DNA of 55,576 nt from Candidatus Methylomirabilota bacterium (GCA_035936835.1 DASYVT010000015.1:1-55576); one strand, 5' to 3'; counted from the stretch's first letter, positions 30,423 to 39,477 are shown. Numbers and translations are program-made. The notes: a model not told the origin generated them from the letters alone.

Positions 30423-31181
30423 TCAGGAGGGGTCCGGCAGCTCGAGGGCCTGGCCGGCGTACAGGTTGAGGCTTTCACCGCGGAGATAGCCCACCACGGT
30501 CACGCCGAGCTGCTCGGCGAGGGCGACGGCCATCTCCGTGGGCGAGGTGCGCGAGGCGACGACCGGCACGCCCATGCGGGCGGCCTTGAGCAGCATCTCG
30601 GAGGACACGCGCCCCGTGGAGAGGAGAATCCTGTCCGTCGCGGGGATGCCGCGAAGCAGCGCCATGCCCATGAGCTTGTCCACGGCGTTGTGGCGGCCCA
30701 CGTCCTCGGCGACCAGCAGCACCCTGTCGCGGTCGGCCAAGGCGGCGCCGTGGATGCCCCGCGAGGCGCGGTAGTGGACGGCCTCCTGGATGAGATCGCG
30801 CATCCGGTCCCCCAGCTCCGCTGGGCGGACGCGCAGGTCCGACGCAATGCGCGGAAAGAGCCGCGGGTCGATGCGGAACGTGATGCCGCCGCCGCAGCCG
30901 GACGTCAGGATGCGCTCCGTGGGCAACGTCACCGGCCGCGTCAGCGTCACGTCTGCGCGGCCGTCCACCTCGGAGATCTGGAGCCCCGCGACCTCGTCGA
31001 GGCTCCCGATGACCTTCTCCATCCAGAGGTACCCCAGGACGAGGGCATCCAGCTCGAACGGCGAGCAGAGGAGAGTCAGGAAGCGCTCGCCGTCGACGTA
31101 GACGGTCAGCGGCTGCTCGCGGACGACTTCGCCCTTGACCTCGTCCAGGCGACCGCTCTTGAGCTGGAAATAGGTGCGCAT
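30423..31181 (-). CDS. fdhD: Formate dehydrogenase sulfurtransferase FdhD
   Basis: Carries sulfur from a cysteine desulfurase to the Mo-bisMGD cofactor of formate dehydrogenase, which is needed for activity. The protein is 252 aa. The cofactor-binding and catalytic loop reads TSGCGGG near residue 94, with one cysteine where E. coli FdhD has the CxxC pair of CGVCG. AEDVGRHNAVDKLMG near 158 and LLSTGRVSSEMLLKAARMGVPVVASRTSPTEMAV near 185 are family hallmarks. The start follows AGGG at close range. Its client is the selenocysteine formate dehydrogenase encoded just upstream. Confidence 0.94.
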   Translation of the reverse strand: MRTYFQLKSGRLDEVKGEVVREQPLTVYVDGERFLTLLCSPFELDALVLGYLWMEKVIGSLDEVAGLQISEVDGRADVTLTRPVTLPTERILTSGCGGGITFRIDPRLFPRIASDLRVRPAELGDRMRDLIQEAVHYRASRGIHGAALADRDRVLLVAEDVGRHNAVDKLMGMALLRGIPATDRILLSTGRVSSEMLLKAARMGVPVVASRTSPTEMAVALAEQLGVTVVGYLRGESLNLYAGQALELPDPS

Positions 31182-31365
31182 GGCCCTATCGTGCCATGCC
31201 CGTCGGGAAAGGCAAAGGGCCCCCGGTAGGAGACCCTTGCTCTATCGCCAAATCTGACGCGGAAGCCGGTGGGGGCGTCCGGGGCGAATTGTGAGGCGCA
31301 GCCGAAGGCGAGCCGAGCTCACCCTCAGCAGGAGCGGCGGTCGCTCCCCCCCGGAACCAAAAAGT
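31182..31365 (-). other. Spacer between nrfD and fdhD
   Basis: 184 bp without a gene. On the transcribed strand it can fold a stem around GTGAG/CTCAC (about 31290-31321), but no U-tract follows, so a terminator is not convincing. I see no strong promoter; the accessory genes may be read from the fdhA promoter. Confidence 0.4.
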
Positions 31366-32181
31366 TCAAGCGTTGGCCATGACGATGACGTAGCGCAGGA
31401 TGAATCCGCCGACCAGCACGAGGGCGGCGGGCACGGCCCCGGGCAGCTTGAGCCCGACGAGATCCACCAGCAGCGGGATGACGAGCCCGACAACCACGAG
31501 GCCGCCCCAGAAGAGCGGAGCCAGCTGGCCCGAAACGAGCGGCCCGGCCGCCCCCCCCAAAAGCACAAGGAAGGCCGCGAGCACCACTATCTCGAACATG
31601 ATGGCGTAGCGGTCGGCGCGCTTGACCTTGCTGAACCCCTCGCCCGCCGACTCACCGGAAAGGTAGAGCAGCAGCGAGATCGCCGCCATGCCCGTCGAAG
31701 CGCCCGACGCCAGGAAGAGCGCGCCCAAGAGACGCGCGTCCGTCCAGAACGGCAGCGCAGTGGCGGAGAGGAGCACGCCCGTGTAGGCCGCGATGAAGAA
31801 GCCGGAGATTGTGCCGATCAGGCTCAGCCGCCGCCTGAGCGGGGCGACGCCCTCGCCGCCGGCGAAGGAGAGCGCCGAGGACAGGAAGGCAAAGGCGCCG
31901 AAGACGCCGAGCATCCACGCGCCGATCGACATCGGGTTCGAGAACTTGAAGTACATGACCATGTTGAGGAAGCGACTCGGCGTGCCGAGGTCGAGGATCA
32001 GAAGGATGCCGCAGAGGCCGATCAGCAGCAGGGCCAGCACGTAGCCGATGCGGAAGACGCTCTTGTCCCTGGGGCTGCCGAAGTTGTCCGCGATGGCGGC
32101 CGTGAAATAGGCGCCGCCGGCGATGCCGCCGAGGAAGAAGTACCAGACGATCAGGAGATGCCAATCGGGGTTCTTAAGCAT
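31366..32181 (-). CDS. NrfD-family membrane subunit of formate dehydrogenase
   Basis: Quinone-linked membrane subunit, 271 aa with about eight helices, beginning MLKNPDWHLLIVWYFFLGGIAGGAYF, a common opening in NrfD proteins. It replaces the dihaem cytochrome b subunit (FdnI type) found in E. coli formate dehydrogenase-N, so no haem is expected in this anchor. LDLGTPSRFLNMVMYFKFSNPMSIGAW near residue 62 is the typical loop. The chosen ATG 32179-32181 overlaps the fdhB stop by 8 bp; an ATG 12 codons upstream is possible. Confidence 0.9.
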   Translation of the reverse strand: MLKNPDWHLLIVWYFFLGGIAGGAYFTAAIADNFGSPRDKSVFRIGYVLALLLIGLCGILLILDLGTPSRFLNMVMYFKFSNPMSIGAWMLGVFGAFAFLSSALSFAGGEGVAPLRRRLSLIGTISGFFIAAYTGVLLSATALPFWTDARLLGALFLASGASTGMAAISLLLYLSGESAGEGFSKVKRADRYAIMFEIVVLAAFLVLLGGAAGPLVSGQLAPLFWGGLVVVGLVIPLLVDLVGLKLPGAVPAALVLVGGFILRYVIVMANA

Positions 32182-32977
32182 CGCCGCCGCCCGTAGGGCT
32201 GCCGCCGGCTGGGGCATTGCCGCCGCGCTCGCGGAAGGCCAGGACCGCCCCCACCCCGACCAGCAGCGCCGAGCCTACCGAGAGGAGGGAATCGACCAGC
32301 ACGTTACGCTGGGGCAGGAGCGGCTTCTCGGGAAGGGCGTACGTGGACGGCTTGTCGAGCAGCAGGAAGAAGGCGTTGAGCCCTCCCAGCGGCCCGTTGC
32401 TGTCGGCGCCGTAGAGCTGCGCCTGCTTGTAGCCCATCTCCTTGAGCGCCGCGACGCGCTTGCCGGCCTTGGTCACCAGCTCGTCCCGGAAGCCGAACTG
32501 GATGGACTCCGTGGGGCACGCCTTGGCGCAGGCGGGCCCGAGCCCGTTGTGGATGCGGTCGTTGCAGAAGGTGCACTTGTTGGCCCGCCCCGTGTCGTGG
32601 TTGAAGGAGACCACGCCGAAGGGGCAGGCGCTGACGCAGTAGCGGCAGCCGTTACAGACGTCCTGGTTGATGTTGACCGTGCCGAACTCGGTCCGGTAGA
32701 TAGCCCCGGTCGGGCACGCGTCCAGGCAGCCGGCCTGGGCGCAGTGCTTGCACACGTCCGACATGAGGAGCCAGGAGAGCTCGCCGTTCGCCTGGGGCTT
32801 CTCGATGAAGCGGACCAGGCGGTACGTCTTGTCGGTGAACGTGGCGTGGTTCTGGTAGGAGCCCGTCCACTCCGGCTGCTCGCTCGGCAGCTCGTTCCAC
32901 TGCTTGCAGGCGACCTGGCAGGCGCGACAGCCGATGCACAGCGACGTGTCCGTGAACATCGCCAGCGTGCGGGCCAT
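32174..32977 (-). CDS. fdhB: Formate dehydrogenase Fe-S subunit (beta)
   Basis: Ferredoxin-like electron transfer subunit, 267 aa. Four 4Fe-4S motifs: CIGCRACQVAC near residue 14, CKHCAQAGCLDACP near 75, CNGCRYCVSACP near 107, and CTFCNDRI...CAKACP near 133-155. A single C-terminal helix (NVLVDSLLSVGSALLVGVGAVLAF) anchors it, as in FdnH. No signal peptide: such subunits ride out with the Tat-exported alpha subunit. Start ATG 32975-32977 has a strong GGGAGG just upstream, overlapping the fdhA end. Confidence 0.94.
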   Translation of the reverse strand: MARTLAMFTDTSLCIGCRACQVACKQWNELPSEQPEWTGSYQNHATFTDKTYRLVRFIEKPQANGELSWLLMSDVCKHCAQAGCLDACPTGAIYRTEFGTVNINQDVCNGCRYCVSACPFGVVSFNHDTGRANKCTFCNDRIHNGLGPACAKACPTESIQFGFRDELVTKAGKRVAALKEMGYKQAQLYGADSNGPLGGLNAFFLLLDKPSTYALPEKPLLPQRNVLVDSLLSVGSALLVGVGAVLAFRERGGNAPAGGSPTGGGDA

Positions 32978-32979
32978 GG

Positions 32980-35900
32980 CTACACCTCCCCCTTCTTGAC
33001 GTTGCACATGAAGGCCTTGGTCTCCTGGATGTACACCGTCGGGTCCGCCACCGTGGCCGAGAGGTCGTTGGTGATGTCACCCTTGCTGCCCGGGAGCGAG
33101 TCTATGCCTTTCCACCCCCAGTGCCACGGCACGCCGATCTGGTGCACCGTCTTGCCGTCGATCTTGAAGGGCTTGAGGCGGTGCGTGACCATGGCCTTGA
33201 CGACGATCTTCCCGCGCGGGGTCGACACGGTGACCTTGTCGCCGTTGGCGATACCGATCTCCTTCGCCAGCTCCTGGCTGATCTCGGCGAAGTGGGACTC
33301 GAACATCTCCGCCAGCATCGGCAGGTAGCGCGACATGACGCCGGAGAGGTGGTGCTCCGTCAGCCGGTACGTCGTGATGACGTAGGGGTAGTCCTTCGAG
33401 CCCAGCGGGACCAGGTCGTTCTTGTGGTCCGGCAAACTCCAGATCTTGGCGACAGGGTTGTTCTGCTGCTTCGACAGCAGGTTCCGCGTCGGCGACTCGA
33501 TCGGCTCGTAGTGCTCGGGGAACGGCCCGTCGTTGAGCGGGCCGAAGAAGGCGCCGACGAGGTCGGCGCGCATGATGAACGGCTTGTCCCCATTCTTGGC
33601 GTCGGGCGCCAGGAAGGCGTTGAAGTCCGGCACGTCGAGCCCGACCCACTTGCCCTTCTTGTCCGGGGTCTGGCCCGGCGCCTCCGGGTCCCACCAGATG
33701 AGCTTCTTCTTCTCGCTCCAGGGCTTGCCGGCAAGGTCAGCCGACGCGCGGTTGTAGAGGATGCGCCGATTGGCCGGCCACGAGAAGGCCCAGCCGTGGG
33801 CCAGGTAGTCCTTCTCGTCGGGCGGCTTGTGGGCATTGGCCTTGTTCACGAGCTTGCCGTCAGGGCCCTCGACCGTGACGCCGGTGTAGATCCAGCAGCC
33901 GCTGGCCGTTTTGCCGTCGTCCGTCATGTGGACGAAGGTGTTGAGCGCCTGCCCCTTCTTGTAGACGAGCTTGCCGTCCTTGTCGTTGATGTCCTCGGTC
34001 GCGAAGCCGTTGATCTCCTTGAGGACCAGCTCCATGTCGGGGTGGTCGGGCTTCTCGCCGAAGGTGAAATTGGCGGCGAGGAACCCCTTGTCGCGCTCCT
34101 TCTTCGAGCCCGCGTACATCTTCTGGAGGCGGTGGGCGAGCGTGCAGACGAACTGGGCGTCGGTCTGGACCTCGCCCGGAGGGTTGACCGACTTCTCGTG
34201 CCATTGGATGAGTCGCATGGTGTTGGTCAGCGAGCCGTCCTTCTCCGCGGCGGGGGCGGCCGGGATGAAGAAGACCTCGGTCTTGACGTCCTTGGGGTTG
34301 GTGCCGGGCGTCTTCCATACCTCCGCCGTCTCCGTCAGGAAGATGTCCACGACCACCATCCAGTCGAGCTTCTGCATGGCCGCGCGCGCGAGCTTGGCGT
34401 TGGGCCCGCCGACAGCCGGGTTTTGACCGTCGCAGAGGAAGGCCTTGACCTTGCCCTTGTACATATCCACGAAGGTGTGCTGGTGGCTGTAGGCGTCGGT
34501 GGAGGCGCGCTTGGGCAGCCACTGGTAGCCGAACTCGTTGTCCTTCGTGGCGGCATCGCCGTAAAAGGCCTTGAGCAGGCTCACGAAGAACTTGGGCTTG
34601 TTGATCCAGAAGCCGCCCTTCGGCGTCTCCTTCTCGAGGTAGGTCTTGAGGTCGGGATGCGCGTCCCGGAGCGGCATGGCCATGTACCCGGGCAGCTCGT
34701 GGTAGAGCAGCTCCAGGTCGGTGGCGCCCTGGACGTTGGCGTGGCCGCGCAGCGCGGTGACGCCGCCGCCGGGCCGCCCGATGTTGCCGAGCAGGAGCTG
34801 GAGCATGCACAACGCCCGGATGTTCTGGACGCCGTTGGTGTGCTGGGTCAGGTTAAGCGCGTACGTGATGGTGCCGGTCTTCTCACGCCCGGAGGTGCCG
34901 CAGTAGAGCTGGGCCACCTCGACGAACTTGGCCTTGGGGATGCCGCAGACGCGCTCGACCATCTCGGGCGTGTAGCGGCTGTAGTGCCGCTTGAGGAGCT
35001 GGAAGACGGAGTTCTGGTCCCGGAGGGTCAGGTCCCGCTTGGGGTTGCCCTCGCCGTCCAGCTGGTACTTCCACGTGGACTTGTTGTAGGTCTGGGCGAC
35101 GTGCGGGTCCGTGCCGCCCTTGCCCGTCTGCTCGAGACCCTCGAAGAGCCCGCTCAGGTCGGTCGGCGTCTTGAACGCGGGGTCGATGAGGAAGGAGGCG
35201 TTGGTGTAGGAGACGACGTAATCCTTGAAGTAGAGGTTGTTCTGGATCGCGTAGCTCATCAGCCCGCCAAAGAACGCGATGTTCGTCCCGGAGCGCAGCG
35301 GGACGTGGATGTCCGACACGGCGCTCGTGCGGGTGAAGCGCGGGTCGACGTGGATGACCTTGGCGCCGCGCTCCTTGGCCTTCATCACCCACTGGAAGCC
35401 CACCGGGTGGTTCTCGGCCATGTTGTTGGTGCACATGATGACATCCGAGTGCTGGAGGTCGATCAGGTTGGTCGTCATCGCCCCCCGCCCGAACGTGGTC
35501 CCCAGAGCTGGGACCGTGGCGGAGTGTCAGACTCGGGCCTGGTGCTCGTGGTAGACGATGCCGAGCGTGCGGTTGAGCTTGGTGAGGAGGTAGCACTCCT
35601 CGTTGTCGATGCAGGCCGAGCCGAGCGAGGCGAGGGCCTCGAATCGGTTCACGGTCACTTCCTTGCCGTCCTTGTCCTTCTCCCGCTCGATGAAGTACTT
35701 CTCGCGCGTGTCGCGGTAGCGCTTGGCGATCTGGTCGTACATCCACTCGATCGGCTTCTCCTCCCACTTGTCCGAGCCGGGCGCGCGGTAGAGCGCCTTC
35801 GTGGGACGAAGCGGGTTGTTGGAGAGCTGGATGGTCGCGGCGCCCTTGGGGCAGAGCTTGCCGAGCGTGTGGGGCGTGTCCGGGTGCCCCTCGATGTCGA

Positions 35901-36105
35901 TGATGGTGTCGCCCTTCGAATACACGAGCTGGTTGCAGCCGACAGAACAATACGGACAGACGCTCGTGTGGACCTTGGCTTCCTTGAGCTTGAGCGCGGT
36001 GGCCGCCGCCGCCACCGGTTTGAGGTCCAGCGTCGCCGTGCCCATGGCCACGCCGGCGCCGGCCGACCCCGCGTACTTGAAGAAGTCCCTGCGTGAGAGG
36101 CTCAT
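32980..36105 (-). CDS. fdhA: Formate dehydrogenase catalytic subunit, selenocysteine-containing
   Basis: Periplasmic Mo/W-bisMGD formate dehydrogenase of the FdnG/FdoG type, 1041 aa when UGA 35527-35529 is read as selenocysteine (Sec193). A Tat signal begins with RRDFFK at residues 5-10. The 4Fe-4S cluster ligands are Cys50, Cys53, Cys57 and Cys85. Sec193 sits in YHEHQARV-U-HSATVPALGTTFGRGAM, the position of the Mo-ligating selenocysteine in FdnG. The same frame continues without break to the stop at 32980-32982 with normal motifs (NMAENHPVGFQW, LRGHANVQGATD). A SECIS-like hairpin begins 11 nt after the UGA. Read naively it would be called as two genes or a pseudogene. Start has GAAGGAG upstream. 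Confidence 0.95.
35497..35515 (-). promoter_or_regulatory. Bacterial SECIS hairpin in fdhA mRNA
   Basis: On the transcribed strand GGUCCC (35515-35510) pairs perfectly with GGGACC (35502-35497) around a 7-nt loop AGCUCUG. It starts 11 nt after the UGA, the spacing described for the SelB-binding upper stem in E. coli fdh genes, and the loop resembles the GUCU of those elements. It lies within coding sequence. Confidence 0.85.
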
Positions 36106-36223
36106 GGCGGCGTCTCCTTCTTTGGAGCGTTCAATATTTCGAACGGGCCACTAGGGTCCATGATCCACGTCAGCTTCTCTGCGATTCTGGTCCAGCGACC
36201 GACGGTGCTGCGGAACTGCGCGG
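36106..36223 (-). other. 5' leader of the fdh operon
   Basis: About 110 nt from the predicted start to the fdhA ATG. It contains GAAGGAG before the start codon and a near-palindrome GTTC...GAAC (36129-36144 region) that could be an operator. No gene is seen. Confidence 0.4.
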
Positions 36224-36252
36224 ATTATCGTGCCGGAACGTCTGGGTGTCAA
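36224..36252 (-). promoter_or_regulatory. Strong sigma70-type promoter of the fdh operon
   Basis: TTGACA (36247-36252) is a perfect -35, the spacer is 17 bp, and GATAAT (36224-36229) matches five of six -10 bases. Predicted start near 36217. It is the best promoter in the window and points at fdhA. Confidence 0.8.
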
Positions 36253-36283
36253 GCTTCGAGACAGCGGATGGTGACGCCTCGCG

Positions 36284-36610
36284 TCAGCCTTCCCCGCCTC
36301 TTCCCCCGCCGTGACCCAGGTGGGCCCTATCCTTTAAGTAGAGTTCGTAGCGCTGCTCGACCAAGGCCAGCGCCTCGGCCTGCCGGCCCGCCTCGAGCGC
36401 CTCGACGATGGCCCGCTGGTGGCGGACCTCCATGATGGCTCCGCCCAGCACGGGATCGTAGTAGCGGCCAAGCTCTCGAAGGATTCTACGCACTTCAGCG
36501 AGGTCCGCGAGATTCTCCTTGAGCCTCTCGATCAGTACGAGCGCGTGGTCTTCCCGCTTGCGGGCCTTGAATCCCCGGTCCCGGACAGGCTCGCCGGGCG
36601 CCTCATCCAC
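36284..36610 (-). CDS. Small helical protein of unknown function
   Basis: 108 aa from GTG 36608-36610, which has GGGGAGG 6 nt upstream and overlaps the truA stop by 8 bp; the good ribosome site is the main support for reality. The protein is charged and helical (ERLKENLADLAEVRRILRELGRYYDPVLGG, then RHQRAIVEALEAGRQAEALALVEQRYELYL) with a Gly/His-rich end. The second helix pair resembles the last helices of FCD ligand domains, but no DNA-binding domain is present. I do not recognise a family. It ends 32 bp from the fdh promoter. Confidence 0.55.
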   Translation of the reverse strand: MDEAPGEPVRDRGFKARKREDHALVLIERLKENLADLAEVRRILRELGRYYDPVLGGAIMEVRHQRAIVEALEAGRQAEALALVEQRYELYLKDRAHLGHGGGRGGEG

Positions 36611-37355
36611 GACCGGCCTCCCCGTACAGCACCCTTACGAGCAGAAGCCCCTGGGGCGGGGCGGTGGGGCCCGACCGGGTGCGGTCGCGCCCCGCCAAGA
36701 GGTCGGCCATCCAGGAAGCCGGCTGGGCCCCCCGCCCGACCTCGACGAGGCTGCCCACGATGTTGCGGACCATGTGATGAAGGAAGCTGTCGGCGGACAG
36801 GGCAATGGCGACCCGGTCGCCGCGCTCGACCAGGCGCGCCGAGCGCACCGTGCAGGTTGGCGTGCGCGCGCGACCGGGCGCGGCGCAGAAGGCGGAAAAG
36901 TCGTGCTTGCCCCTGAGCGCTCCAAGCGCGCTCCGCATCGCCCCGACGTCGAGACAGAAACGCGGGTGCCAAGCGTAGCGGCGTCCCAGCGGATGGGCGA
37001 CCCGGCCCCGGTCGATCAGGTAGAGGTAGCGCTTCCCCAGGGCCGAGCGCCTGGCGTCGAATCCAGCCGGCGCCTCGGATGCCTGAAGCACACGGATCGC
37101 GTCTGGCAGCAGCGCGTTCAGACCCCGGGCGAGCCTGGCCGGAGCGAGGGAGGACGCGGTGACGAGGCTCGCGACCTGGCGGAGGGCGTGGACACCCGCG
37201 TCGGTGCGGCTCGCCCCCGTCAGCTTCACCGGCTCGCCCAGGATTCGCGCGCAGGCATCGCGCACAAGGCCTTGCACCGTCGGGCAGTCGGGCTGAACCT
37301 GCCAGCCCGCGAAGTCCGTGCCGTCGTAGGCCAGCGTCAGGCGCAGGGTGCGCAG
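36603..37355 (-). CDS. truA: tRNA pseudouridine synthase A, apparent CTG start
   Basis: Makes pseudouridine at positions 38-40 of tRNA anticodon stems. Read from CTG 37353-37355 the protein is 250 aa, family length, and begins LRTLRLTLAYDGTDFAGWQ, the conserved N-terminal strand and loop. The catalytic Asp is in TGASRTDAGVHA near residue 52; GKRYLYLI and LHHMVRNIVGSL are also present. In this frame a TGA lies 11 codons before the TLAYDGTDF strand, and no ATG, GTG or TTG occurs between them. The CTG follows GAGGG at 4 nt, overlapping the asd stop region. The first ordinary start, GTG 37275-37277, would remove the conserved N-terminus. Confidence 0.88.
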   Translation of the reverse strand: MRTLRLTLAYDGTDFAGWQVQPDCPTVQGLVRDACARILGEPVKLTGASRTDAGVHALRQVASLVTASSLAPARLARGLNALLPDAIRVLQASEAPAGFDARRSALGKRYLYLIDRGRVAHPLGRRYAWHPRFCLDVGAMRSALGALRGKHDFSAFCAAPGRARTPTCTVRSARLVERGDRVAIALSADSFLHHMVRNIVGSLVEVGRGAQPASWMADLLAGRDRTRSGPTAPPQGLLLVRVLYGEAGRG

Positions 37356-37362
37356 GGCGCCC

Positions 37363-38367
37363 TCAACGGATCAGCAGCTCGGCGACCTGGACCCCGGTCA
37401 ACGCGGCGCCCTTGCGCAGCTGGTCGCCTACCACCCAGAAGTTGATCGCATTGGGCAGCGAGAGATCCTGGCGGACGCGGCCGACGTAGCAGTCATCCTG
37501 CCCCTCGACAGAGATAGGCATCGGGTAGCGATTTTGGGCTGGGTCATCCCACAGCGTGAGGCCCGGAAACGCGGCGAAGAGCTCGCGCGCCCGGTCGGGG
37601 CCCACGGCCCTCTCGGTCTCGGCGTTGACCGCCACGGAGTGCGCGGTGAAGACCGGCACGCGCACGGTCGTGGGCGAGATGCGCAGGTCCGGCAGCTCGA
37701 GAACTTTCCGGATCTCGTCGACCAGCTTCATCTCCTCCCCCGTGTAGCCGCCCTCGACGAACGTGTCGATGTGGGGGATGACGTTGAACGCGACCTGGTG
37801 CAGGAAATACTTCGGTATCATGGCCTCGCCGCGGGCCCAGGCGAGCGTCTGCTCCCGAAGCTCCTCGACCCCGTTGACGCCTGCGCCGGAGACGGCCTGG
37901 TAGCTCGTGGCGATCACGCGCGTGAGACGCCCGGCGTCGTGGAGCGGCTTGAGCGGCATGACGGTGACGATGGTCGTGCAGTTGGGACACGCGACGATGC
38001 CCTGGTGTCCCTGGAGGGCGTGGGCATTGATCTCCGGCACGACGAGCGGGACCTTGGGATCCATCCGATACGCGCTCGACTTGTCCACGACGACCGCGCC
38101 CGCCTTGACCGCCTGCGGCGCGTACTCCCTGGCCTGGGCTGAGCCGGCCGAGAAGAAGGCGACCTCGACGCCCTTGAAGGCCTCGGGCCCCATCTTTTCG
38201 ACGCGGATCGACTCGCCCTTGAAGGTGACGGTCTTGCCCACCGAGCGCTCGGAGGCGAAAGCGCGGAGCGCCTTCACGGGGAATTTGCGCTCCTCGAGGA
38301 TCCGGAGGGTCGTCTGCCCGACCGCTCCCGTCACCCCAACGATCGCGACCGTCACGCCGGATGCCAT
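37363..38367 (-). CDS. asd: Aspartate-semialdehyde dehydrogenase
   Basis: Reduces aspartyl phosphate to aspartate semialdehyde, the branch point to lysine, diaminopimelate, threonine and methionine. The protein is 334 aa. It begins with the NADP fold VAIVGVTGAVGQTTLRIL, and the catalytic Cys lies in ACPNCTT near residue 130. QAVSGAGVNGVEEL near 155 and the His in RVPVFTAHSVAVN near 239 complete the site. It follows leuB by 21 bp; leuB-asd-truA linkage is common. Confidence 0.96.
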   Translation of the reverse strand: MASGVTVAIVGVTGAVGQTTLRILEERKFPVKALRAFASERSVGKTVTFKGESIRVEKMGPEAFKGVEVAFFSAGSAQAREYAPQAVKAGAVVVDKSSAYRMDPKVPLVVPEINAHALQGHQGIVACPNCTTIVTVMPLKPLHDAGRLTRVIATSYQAVSGAGVNGVEELREQTLAWARGEAMIPKYFLHQVAFNVIPHIDTFVEGGYTGEEMKLVDEIRKVLELPDLRISPTTVRVPVFTAHSVAVNAETERAVGPDRARELFAAFPGLTLWDDPAQNRYPMPISVEGQDDCYVGRVRQDLSLPNAINFWVVGDQLRKGAALTGVQVAELLIR

Positions 38368-38388
38368 GTCTCTAGCGTCTCCTGGCTG

Positions 38389-39477
38389 TCAAGAGTAGGA
38401 CTTCTCGATTTCGGTCGAAATCAGGTCGCCCATCTCCTTCGTGCCGCAAATCTTCGCGCCGGCCCCCACGATGTCGCGGGTTCGGTGCCCCTGCTCGAGC
38501 ACCCGCAGGACGGCCGCGTCGATCCGGTCCGCGTCGGCGCCCTTGTCGAGCGAGTAGCGCAGCAGCATGGCCGTCGAGAGGATGGCCGCGATGGGGTTGG
38601 CCACCCCCTGCCCCGCGATGTCGGGCGCGGTGCCGTGCACCGGCTCGTAGAGGCCGATGCGCCCGCCCAGGCTCGCCGAGGGCAGCATGCCCATGGAGCC
38701 CGCCAGAATCGCCGCCTCGTCCGACAGGATGTCGCCGAAAGTATTCTCGGTCACGATGGTGTCGAAGTGCGTCGGCTTCTGGACCAGCGCCATGGCACAG
38801 TTGTCCACGAGCACGTGCTCGAGCTCCACCTGTGGATAGTCCTTCGAGACGCGGGTCACGACCTCGCGCCAGAGCTGGGACACGACCAGGACGTTGGCCT
38901 TGTCCACCGACGCCAGGCGCTTCTTCCGCTTCATGGCGACGTCGAAGGCCGCCCGCGCCACGCGCTCGATCTCGCGGGAGGTGTACGCCATCGTGTTGAT
39001 CGCCCGCGCGCCGCCGTCGGCAAACTCCTCCCGGCCGCGCGGCTCGCCGAAGTAGAGACCGCCCGTCAGCTCGCGGATCACCATGATGTCCGTGCCCTCG
39101 ACGACGGAGCGCTTGAGCGGCGAGGCGTCCACCAGCATCGGGAAGCATGTGGCGGGCCTGAGGTTCGCGAAGAGGTCGAGCTCCTTGCGCAATCCCAGCA
39201 GACCCCGCTCGGGACGCATTTCCTGCGGCAGGTCGTCCCACTTGGGTCCGCCGACCGCCCCGAAGAGGATGGCGTCGCTCCGCTCGCAGAGGGCGAGCGT
39301 GGACGGCGGCAGAGGGTCGCCGGTGGCGTCGATGGCCGAGCCGCCGACGAGCGCCGTCTCGAACTCGAACGAGGCGCCGGTCGCCCGGCCCACCACCTCG
39401 AGCACCTTGCGGGCCTCGGGCATGACCTCTTGCCCGATGCCGTCGCCCGCCAGGAGCGCGATCTTGTGTGTCGCCAT
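38389..39477 (-). CDS. leuB: 3-isopropylmalate dehydrogenase
   Basis: Oxidatively decarboxylates 3-isopropylmalate to the leucine keto-acid precursor. The protein is 362 aa. Motifs: IALLAGDGIGQEVMPEA at the start, RELTGGLYFGEPRG near residue 136, the metal-binding NTFGDILSDEAAILAGSMGMLPSA near 242, and YEPVHGTAPDIAGQGVANP near 277, the NAD-specific loop of leucine-type enzymes. leuC and leuD are not in the window although leuA and leuB are. Confidence 0.96.
   Translation of the reverse strand: MATHKIALLAGDGIGQEVMPEARKVLEVVGRATGASFEFETALVGGSAIDATGDPLPPSTLALCERSDAILFGAVGGPKWDDLPQEMRPERGLLGLRKELDLFANLRPATCFPMLVDASPLKRSVVEGTDIMVIRELTGGLYFGEPRGREEFADGGARAINTMAYTSREIERVARAAFDVAMKRKKRLASVDKANVLVVSQLWREVVTRVSKDYPQVELEHVLVDNCAMALVQKPTHFDTIVTENTFGDILSDEAAILAGSMGMLPSASLGGRIGLYEPVHGTAPDIAGQGVANPIAAILSTAMLLRYSLDKGADADRIDAAVLRVLEQGHRTRDIVGAGAKICGTKEMGDLISTEIEKSYS

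Noticed and set aside
35470-35530. Frameshift or nonsense mutation in fdhA
   Set aside because: The two halves are in the same frame, the stop is UGA at the selenocysteine position, and a SECIS-like hairpin follows, so recoding explains it.
33121-36096. A 991-codon open frame on the plus strand opposite fdhA
   Set aside because: It is antisense to a certain formate dehydrogenase. High GC at third codon positions leaves the opposite strand free of stops; the product is low-complexity Arg/Glu/Val/His with no family likeness.
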